64,000 bases of DNA, taken from positions 1,637,664-1,701,663 of the forward strand of contig NZ_LMHJ01000001.1 of the NCBI RefSeq assembly GCF_001427795.1. The letters are read 5' to 3'. The number at the start of each line of letters is the position of its first letter. The first letter of the stretch is position 1. Below the pieces are notes generated by a model. That model worked only from the letters and a program-made list of their open reading frames with translations. It had not been told where the DNA came from and did no database searches. The DNA comes from Nocardioides sp. Root682 (lineage in GTDB: Bacteria > Actinomycetota > Actinomycetes > Propionibacteriales > Nocardioidaceae). Below are positions 41,985 to 50,479 of the stretch, one piece after another. Position numbers and translations under genes: made by a program.

Positions 41985-42115
41985 ACAACGCCATCGCCAT
42001 CCTCGCCGGTCTCGTGCTGGGCGCTGTCGCATCCATCGGCGGCGTCAACGCCGCGGCGCCGCCGACCCCCGACAAGGCCTCCCAGGGTTCCCCTGTCGAC
42101 TACGCCGATGAATGA
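41981..42115 (+). CDS. DUF2613-like single-pass membrane/secreted microprotein
   Basis: A 44-residue protein: MNNAIAILAGLVLGAVASIG is a membrane segment or uncleaved signal, followed by a short Pro/Ser/Asp-rich tail ending in VDYADE. The size, membrane anchor and acidic tail with a V-[DE]-Y motif match the small actinobacterial DUF2613 family (Mycobacterium Rv0236A type), whose function is unknown. It overlaps the upstream ATPase gene by 4 nt and the downstream glycosyltransferase by 8 nt, and has GGGAGAG upstream, so it is surely translated if the operon is. Confidence 0.7.
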   Translation: MNNAIAILAGLVLGAVASIGGVNAAAPPTPDKASQGSPVDYADE

Positions 42116-42914
42116 CCTGCGCCTGCAGGTCGTGATTCCGGCGCGCAACGAGGCCGCGCGCCTCCCTCGGACGCTCGCCGCCCTTCGCCACCACCTGGCG
42201 TCGATGCCGGCGGCACCGTGGGCGGGGCTCGAGACGATCGTGGTCGACAACGGCAGCACCGACCGGACGGCTGCCGTCGCCCACGCAGCCGACAGCCCCG
42301 ACCTGCCGGTCACAGTGGTGCGTTGCGACCGACCGGGCAAGGGCGCAGCGGTGGCCGCCGGCGTGGCCGCCTCCGACGCCGGCCTGGTCGCCTACATGGA
42401 CGCCGACGGAGCCACTGCCTTCGACGCGCTGGAGCGCGCCGTGAACTGCCTGACCGGCGGAGCCGACGTCGTCGTCGGCTCCCGGGCCCACCCGGCATCG
42501 ACCACCACCGCCCGGCACGATGCCGTCCGCGGCGTCGGGGCTTCGCTCTACCGGGCAGCCGCCCGCAGGGTGGTCCCGGGCATCGCCGACACGCAGTGCG
42601 GCTTCAAGCTGATGCGTGGGGACCTGGCTCGGGCCGTCTTCCGCGAGGTGCGCGCCGCCGGATTCAGCTTCGACGTCGAGCTGCTGGCCCGGCTGCAGGC
42701 CCGGCACGCCGAGATCGTCGAGCTCCCGGTGACCTGGGTCGACGTACCCGGTTCCACCTTCCGGCCGGCCCGCCACGGAGCCGCCGCCTTCACCGAGCTC
42801 GCCGGCATCCACCGGCGCACCCGACCCGAGTCCCGACCGCTCCGCGACCTGTTCCTGGTCGAGGGTCCCGACCCGCTGCTCATGCAGCAGAGCCTCGCCC
42901 CGTTCCACGTCTGA
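42108..42914 (+). CDS. GT2 family glycosyltransferase (polyprenyl-phosphate sugar transferase-like)
   Basis: A 268-residue GT-A glycosyltransferase: LQVVIPARNEAARLPRTL at the start, TIVDNGSTD-type loop (ETIVVDNGSTDRTAAVAHAA), the DxD-like MDADGAT, and QCGFKLMRGDLAR with FSFDVELLARLQ, typical of dolichyl-phosphate glucose/mannose synthase-like enzymes. It has no membrane domain. It would transfer a nucleotide-activated sugar to a polyprenyl phosphate carrier (inference from family). It overlaps the DUF2613-like gene by 8 nt. Confidence 0.88.
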   Translation: MNDLRLQVVIPARNEAARLPRTLAALRHHLASMPAAPWAGLETIVVDNGSTDRTAAVAHAADSPDLPVTVVRCDRPGKGAAVAAGVAASDAGLVAYMDADGATAFDALERAVNCLTGGADVVVGSRAHPASTTTARHDAVRGVGASLYRAAARRVVPGIADTQCGFKLMRGDLARAVFREVRAAGFSFDVELLARLQARHAEIVELPVTWVDVPGSTFRPARHGAAAFTELAGIHRRTRPESRPLRDLFLVEGPDPLLMQQSLAPFHV

Positions 42915-42945
42915 ACCCGAACCTCTGCCACACCTGGAGAAACCC

Positions 42946-43887
42946 ATGCGTCGTCATCTGGTCCCCGTGTTCTTCGGCCTCGGTGCGTTCCTCGCCACCG
43001 CCGCCCTCATCCTCCGGTTCTACGGATCCGGTCAGCTCGAAGCTGCCGACAAGGACCCCGGCGAGGTGATCACGATGGTCGCCACCGACGCGACCGTCTT
43101 CGTGCCCTCGACCCAGACCGAGGTCACCACCGACGTGACGGTGAAGCAGAAGAACGACGGCGACCAGGCTGCCGCCGAGAAGGCACCGGACGGAGTCGTC
43201 GTCTGGTTCACCACGACGACGCGCACCGTCGCTGACGGCACCGTGGTCCAGCGCAGCATGGCGCGGACCGCGATGGACGCCCGGAGCGCCGAGGTGGAGC
43301 CGTGCTGCGAGAGCTTCGCCGAGGTGGTCGACCAGGCGATCTCGGAGGACCGGCGTACCGGCCTGGTGCTGAAGTTCCCCGCAGGAACCGAGCCCCGGGA
43401 CCACGAGATGTGGGACAGCACCGTCGGCAAGCCGGTGACGGCGACGTACGTCGACGAGGTCGATGTCGATGGCGTGACCGCCTACCGGTTCAAGGTCGTG
43501 ATCCCCCCGACCGTGGTCGGCACCCGCGAGGTCATCGCGAGCACCATCGGCCTTGCCGCCGAGGGCACCGTCGAGACCGAGCGCTCCTACGGCCTCGACC
43601 GCACCCTGTTCATCGAGCCCCGCACCGGCGCGATCCTCAACGACGTCCAGGACATCAGCGACACCCTCGTCCTTGACGGCAAGGTGGTCCGCACCCTGTT
43701 CGACGGCTCGCTTGCCTACACCGACGAGCAGGTGCAGGCCAACGCGGACGAGAACGGCAGCCGGGCCTCGGAACTGCGGATGGTCCACGACGTACTGCCG
43801 CTGACCGGGCTGGCCCTGGGCCTGGGCTGCATCGCCGCCGGCGCGGTCCTGCAACGCAGCGCAGGACGCCGCCGCGCGGTCGCATAG
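42946..43887 (+). CDS. DUF3068 (PorA-like) membrane protein
   Basis: A 313-residue protein with N-terminal membrane segment (about 5-23), a large extracytoplasmic beta-rich domain and a C-terminal membrane segment (about 287-305) before an Arg-rich end. It fits DUF3068, sometimes called the PorA family (cf. Mycobacterium Rv0227c). The two Cys in VEPCCESF are notable. The SD GGAG precedes ATG 42946. Its place next to a GT2 and a DUF2613-like gene is consistent with envelope glycan work, but its function is unknown. Confidence 0.85.
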   Translation: MRRHLVPVFFGLGAFLATAALILRFYGSGQLEAADKDPGEVITMVATDATVFVPSTQTEVTTDVTVKQKNDGDQAAAEKAPDGVVVWFTTTTRTVADGTVVQRSMARTAMDARSAEVEPCCESFAEVVDQAISEDRRTGLVLKFPAGTEPRDHEMWDSTVGKPVTATYVDEVDVDGVTAYRFKVVIPPTVVGTREVIASTIGLAAEGTVETERSYGLDRTLFIEPRTGAILNDVQDISDTLVLDGKVVRTLFDGSLAYTDEQVQANADENGSRASELRMVHDVLPLTGLALGLGCIAAGAVLQRSAGRRRAVA

Positions 43888-43890
43888 GGT
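43885..43890 (+). promoter_or_regulatory. -10 element of a leaderless promoter for the second TetR gene
   Basis: TAGGGT, 6 nt, ATG 43897, overlapping the stop codon of the DUF3068 gene (TAG 43885-43887). No SD. Confidence 0.5.
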
Positions 43891-43896
43891 CGGTCC

Positions 43897-44523
43897 ATGG
43901 CTAGCAAACCTCCTGCCGAGCGGTCGGGCAAGCTGTCCCGGGCACGCATCATCGAGATCGCTTTCGAGCACTTCGCGACGTACGGCTACCGAGGTGCATC
44001 CCTGGCGAAGATCGCGGCCGAGGTGGGGATCTCCCAACCCGGCCTGCTGTACCACTTCCCCACCAAGACCGCCCTTTTCATGGGGGTGCTGAAGGCCCGC
44101 GACCTGCACGACCTCGAGCTGGTGGAGCTGCACACCGAAGACCTCGAGGACCTCGACTTCCTCAAGATGCTTGACTACTTCGAGCTGGTCGTCGAACACA
44201 ACGCGCGCAACCGGAACATGGTGCAGCTGGCCCACCTGATCGCGGCCGAGGCCGGCAACCTCGAGCACCCGGCACGCGAGTGGGTCGTGGAGCGGATGAC
44301 GGCCTTCCGGTCGCTCTGCACATCGGCCATCGCGAAGAGCGTCGAGCGCGGTGACATCCGCGCGGACGCCGACCCTTCAGAGGTGGCAACGATGCTCATC
44401 GCCGCCTCTGAGGGCCTGGAGAACCAGTGGCTGATCGAGCCCTCCATCGACCTCGCCGGCTCGTTCAAGGTGTTCCTGGCGATGTTGCGGCGCGACCTGC
44501 AGGCGGGTCAGCCGCCGACCTAG
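43897..44523 (+). CDS. TetR/AcrR family regulator (second of a paralogous pair)
   Basis: A 208-residue TetR protein with helix-turn-helix ATYGYRGASLAKIAAEVGIS and QPGLLYHFPTKTALF. The C-terminal part with EGLENQWLIEPSIDL matches that of the TetR at 34468. It is immediately followed by the perfect 16-bp palindrome TACCGAGTACTCGGTA at the GH3 promoter, so it is the best candidate to bind it; the same half-site recurs at the importer promoter. It probably represses the glycoside uptake and hydrolysis genes until a sugar or aglycone binds. Confidence 0.93.
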   Translation: MASKPPAERSGKLSRARIIEIAFEHFATYGYRGASLAKIAAEVGISQPGLLYHFPTKTALFMGVLKARDLHDLELVELHTEDLEDLDFLKMLDYFELVVEHNARNRNMVQLAHLIAAEAGNLEHPAREWVVERMTAFRSLCTSAIAKSVERGDIRADADPSEVATMLIAASEGLENQWLIEPSIDLAGSFKVFLAMLRRDLQAGQPPT

Positions 44524-44525
44524 CC

Positions 44526-44545
44526 TACCGAGTACTCGGTAAGGT
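44526..44545 (+). promoter_or_regulatory. perfect TetR palindrome overlapping the GH3 promoter -10
   Basis: TACCGAGTACTCGGTA (44526-44541), a perfect 16-bp palindrome, overlaps the -10 TAAGGT (44540-44545). TACTCGGTAAG is shared with the importer promoter at 36726-36736. The GH3 start codon is at 44580. Confidence 0.75.
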
Positions 44546-44579
44546 ACGTTGGGGGCTCCATCGACCGCCGAGGAGACCC

Positions 44580-47084
44580 ATGTCCGCGATTCCGCACGCC
44601 ACCGCTTCGTCCAGCGAGACCGACCCCCTCTCCGGGCCGAGGGACGAGGACCTGGAGCAGTTGCTGCAGGAACGGCTCGGCAAGCTCGACCTCCCGTCGA
44701 AGGTGCGCCTGCTGACCGGTGCGACCTTCTGGGCACTGCCGGCCGACGACACCATCGGCCTCCGAAAGATCGAGTTCTCCGACGGACCCGCCGGCGTCCG
44801 GGGCGACTCGGGCGACGAGCGCAAGCCCTCGCTCAACCTCCCCTCCGGCAGCGCCCTCGGCGCCACCTGGGACACCGACGTCGCCCGCCGCTACGGCGGC
44901 CTGCTCGGGCAGGAAGCAGTCCGCAAGGAGATCGAGGTCGTCCTCGGGCCCACGATCAACCTGCACCGCTCGCCGTACGGCGGCCGGCACTTCGAGGCCA
45001 TGGCCGAGGACCCGCTCCTGACCGGGCACCTGGCCGCCGCCGTCGTCGAGGGCATCCAGTCCCACGGCGTGGCCGCGTGCCCGAAGCACTACGTCGCCAA
45101 CGACTACGAGATCGACCGCTTCACGGCCAGCTCCGAGGTCGACGACCGGACGCTGCGCGAGCTGTACCTCGCGGCGTTCGAGGACGCGGTGGTCGACGCG
45201 AAGGCCTGGACGATCATGTCGGCGTACAACAGCGTCAACGGGACGACGATGACCGAGCACGACCTGCTACGCACCCCCCTGAAGACCGAGTGGGGCTTCG
45301 ACGGCGTGGTGGTCTCGGACTGGATGGCCGTGCGATCCGTCGACGCGGCCGCCAACGGGGCCCAGGACGTCGTCATGCCCAGCGAGTTCGGCCCGTGGGG
45401 CGACGCCCTCGTCGAAGCTGTCCGCGAGGGTCGCGTCGAGGAATCGGCGATCGACGAGAAGGTGCTCCGGGTGCTTCGCCTGGCAGCGCGGGTCGGCGCC
45501 CTGGACGGGGTGGAGCAGGACGCCGGGGCTCCCGTGGCGACGGCGGACCCGCTCGGCCTCATCACGGAGCTCGGCGCCGAGGGCATGGTGTTGCTCCGCA
45601 ACGAGGGCGAGCTGCCGTGGGGAGTTGCCCCGGCCTCGATCGCCGTGATCGGCCCCAACGCGCTCTACGCCCGGAGCCAGGGTGGCGGCAGCGCCACCGT
45701 CATGCCCGAGCGCGTGATCTCGCCGCTGGAGGGACTGCGCGAGCGCTTCCCCGACGCCGAGATCACCTTCGCCATGGGCGTGGAGGCTCCCACCGGCGTC
45801 TTCCCGTTCGACCGCGACCGTCTGCACGACCCGATCGCGAACGAGCCGGGCGTGCACCTGACGATCCTGGACGCGGAGGGCGCGCTTCTCGTCGAGGAGG
45901 TGCGCACGAGCGCTGAGCTGATCTGGCTCGGCACCCTGCCTGCCGGCGCCGCCACCATGACCCTCACCACCCGGTTCACGCCCGCCACGACCGAGCGCTG
46001 CGACATCGGCGTCTACTGCGCCGGCAGGATCCGGCTGGACGTCGACGGGGCCACCGTGATCGACGCGCACCACACCGCCACCAGCGAGGGATTCGACATC
46101 AGCCGCGACATCTTCGCGCCGCCGGTCAGCACCTTTGCGGTGGAGACCGTGGCGGGTACGCCGGTCGACGTCGTCGCGACCAGCGACCTGACCTCGCTGC
46201 CGCTCCCGATGCTGCACGCGATCACGCTCGGGGTCGCGCCGCGCGCAGGTACGGCCGAAGAGATGCTGGCCGACGCGGTCAGGGCCGCCGCCGAGTCCGA
46301 CGTCGCGGTGGTCCTGGTCGGCACCAGCGCCCGGACCGAGACCGAAGGCATCGACCGCGACACCCTCGCGATGCCGGGAGCCCAGGACGACCTGGTCGCC
46401 GCGATCCGCGCGGCCAACCCGCGCACCGTCGTCGTCGTCAATGCCGGAAGTCCGGTCATCCTGCCCTGGCACCAACAGGTGTCGGCCGTGCTGCTGACGT
46501 GGTTCGGCGGGCAACAGACCGGGACCGCTTTGGCCGAGGTCCTGGCCGGCGACCGGGAGCCCGGCGGTCGGCTGCCCACCACCTGGCCCGGAGACGAGGC
46601 GTCCGTTCCCCTCGGCCGTGACATCCCCGTCGACGGAAAAGTGCACTACGACGAAGGCATCGAGATCGGCCACCGGGCCTGGCTCCGCGCCGGACGGACG
46701 CCGGCGTTCGCGTTCGGCCACGGCCTCGGCTACACCACGTGGACGCTCTCGGACGCCGAGGTCACGCCGACCGTCGAGGCCGGAGGCGCCCTCACGGTGC
46801 GCGTCGCCGTCGAGAACACCGGCGAGCGGGCCGGCAAGCAGGTCGTGCAGGTGTACGCCAGCCGGGCGGACAGCGACGTGCTACGGCCCGTGCGCTGGCT
46901 CGTCGGCTGGGGCGTCGCTCGGCTCGCGGCCGGCGAGCGGACGACGCTGGAGATCGAGGTGCCCAGCCGCACCCTGGCCGCCTGGGTCGACGGCGCCTGG
47001 ACCTACGAGCCCGGTGCGTTCGCCCTGCAGATCGGCACCAGCGTCGACGACCTGCCCCTCGCGGGGAGTGTCGAGCTGAAGTGA
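44580..47084 (+). CDS. glycoside hydrolase family 3 (beta-glucosidase type) with PA14-like insert
   Basis: An 834-residue intracellular enzyme (no signal peptide). The N-terminal barrel has FSDGPAGVR, GPTINLHRSPYGGR, CPKHYVANDYE and the nucleophile Asp247 in VVSDWMA. The second domain follows (EGMVLLRNEGELPW, DVAVVLVGTSARTETEG, TWPGDE). A PA14-like insert lies at about 420-560 (ERCDIGVYCAGRIRLDVDGA), and an FnIII-like C-terminal domain has RAGKQVVQVYA. It would release terminal beta-linked sugars from imported glycosides. ATG 44580 has GAGGAG. It is under the TetR palindrome at 44526. Confidence 0.94.
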   Translation: MSAIPHATASSSETDPLSGPRDEDLEQLLQERLGKLDLPSKVRLLTGATFWALPADDTIGLRKIEFSDGPAGVRGDSGDERKPSLNLPSGSALGATWDTDVARRYGGLLGQEAVRKEIEVVLGPTINLHRSPYGGRHFEAMAEDPLLTGHLAAAVVEGIQSHGVAACPKHYVANDYEIDRFTASSEVDDRTLRELYLAAFEDAVVDAKAWTIMSAYNSVNGTTMTEHDLLRTPLKTEWGFDGVVVSDWMAVRSVDAAANGAQDVVMPSEFGPWGDALVEAVREGRVEESAIDEKVLRVLRLAARVGALDGVEQDAGAPVATADPLGLITELGAEGMVLLRNEGELPWGVAPASIAVIGPNALYARSQGGGSATVMPERVISPLEGLRERFPDAEITFAMGVEAPTGVFPFDRDRLHDPIANEPGVHLTILDAEGALLVEEVRTSAELIWLGTLPAGAATMTLTTRFTPATTERCDIGVYCAGRIRLDVDGATVIDAHHTATSEGFDISRDIFAPPVSTFAVETVAGTPVDVVATSDLTSLPLPMLHAITLGVAPRAGTAEEMLADAVRAAAESDVAVVLVGTSARTETEGIDRDTLAMPGAQDDLVAAIRAANPRTVVVVNAGSPVILPWHQQVSAVLLTWFGGQQTGTALAEVLAGDREPGGRLPTTWPGDEASVPLGRDIPVDGKVHYDEGIEIGHRAWLRAGRTPAFAFGHGLGYTTWTLSDAEVTPTVEAGGALTVRVAVENTGERAGKQVVQVYASRADSDVLRPVRWLVGWGVARLAAGERTTLEIEVPSRTLAAWVDGAWTYEPGAFALQIGTSVDDLPLAGSVELK

Positions 47085-47092
47085 CGCCGGAC

Positions 47093-47152
47093 GTCGTACC
47101 TGACGAATCTGCTGCTCCCGCGAACGGGCACGACAGGTTCGTCAGGTACGAC
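47093..47152. terminator. long inverted repeat between convergent genes
   Basis: Perfect 15-bp arms GTCGTACCTGACGAA (47093-47107) and TTCGTCAGGTACGAC (47138-47152) around a 30-nt loop, 8 bp after the GH3 stop and 10 bp before the stop of the LppU-like gene on the other strand. It probably acts as a bidirectional terminator; the long loop is unusual. Confidence 0.5.
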
Positions 47153-47162
47153 GGTGGTGCGG

Positions 47163-47663
47163 TCAGGCGTTCGGCACCAGGCAGAGCAAGGTGTCGCGCT
47201 TCTTGTAGTCCAGCGGCTGACCGCCGTTCGCGCAGGCGGTGCCGGACTTGCCGATGCTGGAGATCAGCGCGACTTCCGCGTCACCCTTGTTCGCCGCGCA
47301 CTCGACCTTGGAGCTGTCGGTCGCCGTGAGGCGGAAGCAGTCGCCCTTGGCCGCGTTCAGTCCGAGGCAGAGCTCGGCGACGTTCCCCGAGTCCGCCTTC
47401 CCGACCGAGATCGAGAGGGTGTCCTCGTTCGGGTCGCAGTCACCCTTGTTGCCGGTGACCTTGAAGGTCGCGTCGCTGTCTCCGCAGTCCTTGTCCTTGG
47501 TCTTCGCATTGACGGTGCCCGTGACAGTGATGCACTCACCGACCTTCGGCGCCTTCGCCTCGGCGACCTTCTCCGAGCCCTTGCTGAAGATGAAGGACGC
47601 GACGACAGCGATGACGATCGCCACGCCGACGCCAATGAGTTTGGTGATCAGGCTCTTGCCCAT
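47163..47663 (-). CDS. LppU/SCO3897-like membrane-anchored protein
   Basis: A 166-residue protein with an N-terminal membrane anchor (about 5-27) and an exported domain with eight Cys arranged in two similar halves (VGECITV...DCGDSDATFKVTG and GDCFRLTATDSSKVECAANKGDAEVALI), resembling the LppU/SCO3897 family of actinobacterial surface proteins of unknown function. The even Cys number fits disulfide bonds outside the cell. ATG 47663 lies downstream of a GGAGG. It stands alone between the GH3 gene and the acyl-CoA dehydrogenase gene. Confidence 0.7.
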   Translation of the reverse strand: MGKSLITKLIGVGVAIVIAVVASFIFSKGSEKVAEAKAPKVGECITVTGTVNAKTKDKDCGDSDATFKVTGNKGDCDPNEDTLSISVGKADSGNVAELCLGLNAAKGDCFRLTATDSSKVECAANKGDAEVALISSIGKSGTACANGGQPLDYKKRDTLLCLVPNA

Positions 47664-47754
47664 GGGGGGGTACCTCCGAGTGTTGAATGGGCGGTCCCGA
47701 GCCCCCCTCAGTGAATTCTCAGCATCACCCTAGGGGCAGGCGGGCCGAAGCACG

Positions 47755-48903
47755 TCAGCGCAGCAGGTCGCGGCCGATCACCATCCGTTGAATCTGGTTG
47801 GTCCCCTCGAAGATCTGGGTGACCTTCGCGTCGCGGAACATCCGCTCGACCGGGTACTCCCGCGTGTACCCACTGCCCCCGAGCACCTGCACCGCGTCGT
47901 TGGTCACCCGCATCGCCGCGTCGGAGGCGGTGAGCTTCGCGACGGAGGCCTGGCGCGAGTACGGACGTCCGGCGTCCTTCAGCCGAGCGGCGTGGAGGTA
48001 CGACGCCCGCGACCGCTCCACGTCGGCCGCCATGTCGGCCAGCAGGAATTGCAGGCCCTGGAACTCCCCGATCTTCTTGCCGAACTGCTCGCGCTCGCGC
48101 GCGTGGGCGACGGCCTGAGCCAGCGCGCCCTGCGCGATGCCGGTCGCGACGGCGGCGATGCCGAGGCGTCCGGCGTCGAGAGCCGACAACGCGACCCGCA
48201 TGCCCGCGCCCTCCTCGCCGATCAGCTGGGCGGCCGGCACCCGTGCGTCGTCGAACAGCACCTGGGTGGTGACGTCACAGCTCAGGCCCATCTTCTTCTC
48301 GGGCGCACCGAAGCTCATCCCGGGCGTCCCATCGGGCACCACGAAGGCCGACAGGCCCCGCTTCGGATCCTCCGAGGTGCGAGCGAACAGCACGTAGTAG
48401 TCCGCACAGGAGCCGTTGGAGATCCACTGCTTGGTGCCCTTGACGACGTACTCGTCGCCGTCACGACGGGCCGAGGTCCGGATGCCACTCACGTCGGACC
48501 CGGCCTGCGGCTCGGACAGGCAGTACGCGCCGATCCAGTCGCCGGAGAGCATCCGGGACAGCCAGACGTCCTTCAGCTCCGTCGAGGCGTTGACCTCGAC
48601 CACGTTGGCGGTGAGGGTGTGCACGCTGGTGCCGACCCCGACGCTGGGCCAGACCGTGGCGATCTCCTCGACGACCTGGAGGTACACCTCGTACGGCTGG
48701 TTCCCGCCGCCGTACTCCTCGGGGAACGGGAGGCTCAGCAGGCCGGACCGCCCCAGCAGCCGGTAGGCCGCTTCGGGGAACTCGCCGCGCTCCTCGGCCT
48801 GCGCGACCTGGGGCGCGAGCTCCTTGGTGGCGATCTCACGGGCGAGGGCCAGCAGCTCTTCGGCTTCCTCGCTGGGCAGCAGTCGGTCGACGGTGGTTCC
48901 CAT
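47755..48903 (-). CDS. acyl-CoA dehydrogenase
   Basis: A 382-residue flavoprotein that oxidises acyl-CoA to enoyl-CoA. Motifs: AYCLSEPQAGSD and KGTKQWISNG for FAD binding, GIAQGALAQAVAHAREREQFG, LGGSGYTREYPVERMFRDAK and FEGTNQIQRMVI whose Glu is the usual catalytic base. The size is typical of short/branched-chain members. The chain specificity cannot be told from sequence, and no thiolase or hydratase is adjacent. ATG 48903 has a -10 TAATGT 6 nt upstream and no SD, so it is likely leaderless. Confidence 0.95.
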   Translation of the reverse strand: MGTTVDRLLPSEEAEELLALAREIATKELAPQVAQAEERGEFPEAAYRLLGRSGLLSLPFPEEYGGGNQPYEVYLQVVEEIATVWPSVGVGTSVHTLTANVVEVNASTELKDVWLSRMLSGDWIGAYCLSEPQAGSDVSGIRTSARRDGDEYVVKGTKQWISNGSCADYYVLFARTSEDPKRGLSAFVVPDGTPGMSFGAPEKKMGLSCDVTTQVLFDDARVPAAQLIGEEGAGMRVALSALDAGRLGIAAVATGIAQGALAQAVAHAREREQFGKKIGEFQGLQFLLADMAADVERSRASYLHAARLKDAGRPYSRQASVAKLTASDAAMRVTNDAVQVLGGSGYTREYPVERMFRDAKVTQIFEGTNQIQRMVIGRDLLR

Positions 48904-48909
48904 GGGTCC

Positions 48910-48915
48910 ACATTA
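48910..48915 (-). promoter_or_regulatory. -10 element of a leaderless promoter for the acyl-CoA dehydrogenase
   Basis: TAATGT (minus strand), 6 nt, ATG 48903. Confidence 0.5.
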
Positions 48916-48968
48916 AGGTCCGGGGTTTCGAGGCTCGGCTGGCGCCTCGCACCTCAACCACCGGACGG

Positions 48969-50477
48969 TCAGTAGCTCAGCTCGACCCAGTCGTCGACGT
49001 CGTAGCGGCCATTGGTCTGCAGCGTCACCGACTGGATACCGACGGGACGACCCTCGCGATAGGTGACCAGGGCGACCCCGGCGGCCCGCCGGAGCTTGCT
49101 GCCGATGGCGATGGCGTAGGCGGCGCCGCCGGTGGTGCCGGCGGTGTAGGTGTACCCGATCTCGCCGTTCTCGCCGGTGACCGCGGTGGGTCCGTCCTGG
49201 ACGTGCGTGTGGCCGCCGATGACCAGGTCGACGCACCCGCGAGCGAGCGCGGCATCGCCGAAGTCGGCGTCGTGGACGAGGATCGTGTTGACCCGCTGGC
49301 CACGTTCGTCAGCCGCGCAGGCTTCGTCGGTGAGCCGCTCGGCCACCTCGGACGACGTCAGGCCCGTCTCGTCGCGCCAGTTGCCGAGCCCGCTCGAGCG
49401 CGGGTCGTCGACGCCGAGCAGGCGAGCGCCGCCCGGACCCTCGAGCGCGGCACCGTCGAAGTAGGTCCAGCCGAGGTCTTCCATGTGGGCGCGGACGAAG
49501 GTGCCGTTGTCGTGGTTGCCGGCGACCGCCCAGCGGCCCTCGAAGTCGTCGAACGCCGCCCCCAGCGAGTCGAGCGAGAACGCCTCCCAGCGCTCCCCCG
49601 TCGACGTGTCGTCACCCGCGTTGAACACGTTGACGGCACCCCCGGCCTTCGCGAGGGCGCGGGCGACCTTGTCCATGCCGACGTTGTCGTGCCGGTCGGA
49701 GACCAGCAGCACGACCGTCTCGTCGTCCTCCGGCTCGCGCAGGTCGAGGTCCGCAGCGTCCTTGGCGGCCTTCGAGTAGAACGTCAGCCCCTGCTGGTAG
49801 CTGCTGACGGCGCTGGCAATCAGCCGGCGGGTCTGCCCCGTGGACGCGTCGCCCAGGACGAGCACGTCACGTGCCTCCTCCGGCAGGGGTACGTCGTCCC
49901 CCACGAAGTCCTGCAGCGAGGTCCAGTGCTCGGCCGGCGGACCCTGGCGACCCCAGCCCGCTGGTACGGCGATCGCGGCGACCACGGCCAGCAGAGCGGC
50001 CACGCCGACGGCGCCCTCGAGCGTCGGCAGGCCGCTCACCAGGGCCCGACGCCGCTGCGACCCGAGGGCAGCCCACATCAGCAGCGGGACCGCACCGATC
50101 GCGGCCCCCTGCACGAGTGCGGCGACGGCCATCGAGCTCACCGCACGTTCGACCACGGCGATCTGGCCCTCGGGTTGTGAGGCGATGGCGGCGTACCGCG
50201 CTGTCAGCTCCGGCAAGGACGCCGTGTCGCTCTTCCCGAGCTGGACCTCCACGCCGATCCCCGAGGGTGACGGCGCGCGCAGGTCCGGCAGCAGCGGGCC
50301 GGTCCGCAGCACGACCTCGCCCGAGAAGTCCGGGCTGACTCGCGCCTCGTGGCTGGCCAGGTCGATCTCGCGCTCGCTGTTGACGAAGACCATCGCCGCG
50401 ACGCAGGTCGACAGCACGATCCAGGTCCCGACGTAGGCCAGGACCTTGAGTAGCCGTACCGGTGAGATCGGAGGAAT
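48969..50477 (-). CDS. membrane-anchored metallophosphoesterase, probable ATT start
   Basis: About 502 residues. The N terminus carries a membrane segment (LLKVLAYVGTWIVLSTCVAA) and a second hydrophobic region near 110-170. The C-terminal half is a calcineurin-like phosphoesterase: SDRHDN, FNAGDDTS, VAGNHDNG, ILVHDADFGD and GGHTHV metal ligands, outside the cell if the anchor is N-in. The only canonical start in frame (GTG 50417) would cut the membrane segment in half. An ATT at 50477 lies 6 nt after GGAGG (50484-50488), so I take it as the start; ACG one codon upstream is also possible. It is 2 nt from the rlmB stop. Confidence 0.75.
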   Translation of the reverse strand: MPPISPVRLLKVLAYVGTWIVLSTCVAAMVFVNSEREIDLASHEARVSPDFSGEVVLRTGPLLPDLRAPSPSGIGVEVQLGKSDTASLPELTARYAAIASQPEGQIAVVERAVSSMAVAALVQGAAIGAVPLLMWAALGSQRRRALVSGLPTLEGAVGVAALLAVVAAIAVPAGWGRQGPPAEHWTSLQDFVGDDVPLPEEARDVLVLGDASTGQTRRLIASAVSSYQQGLTFYSKAAKDAADLDLREPEDDETVVLLVSDRHDNVGMDKVARALAKAGGAVNVFNAGDDTSTGERWEAFSLDSLGAAFDDFEGRWAVAGNHDNGTFVRAHMEDLGWTYFDGAALEGPGGARLLGVDDPRSSGLGNWRDETGLTSSEVAERLTDEACAADERGQRVNTILVHDADFGDAALARGCVDLVIGGHTHVQDGPTAVTGENGEIGYTYTAGTTGGAAYAIAIGSKLRRAAGVALVTYREGRPVGIQSVTLQTNGRYDVDDWVELSY

Positions 50478-50479
50478 CG

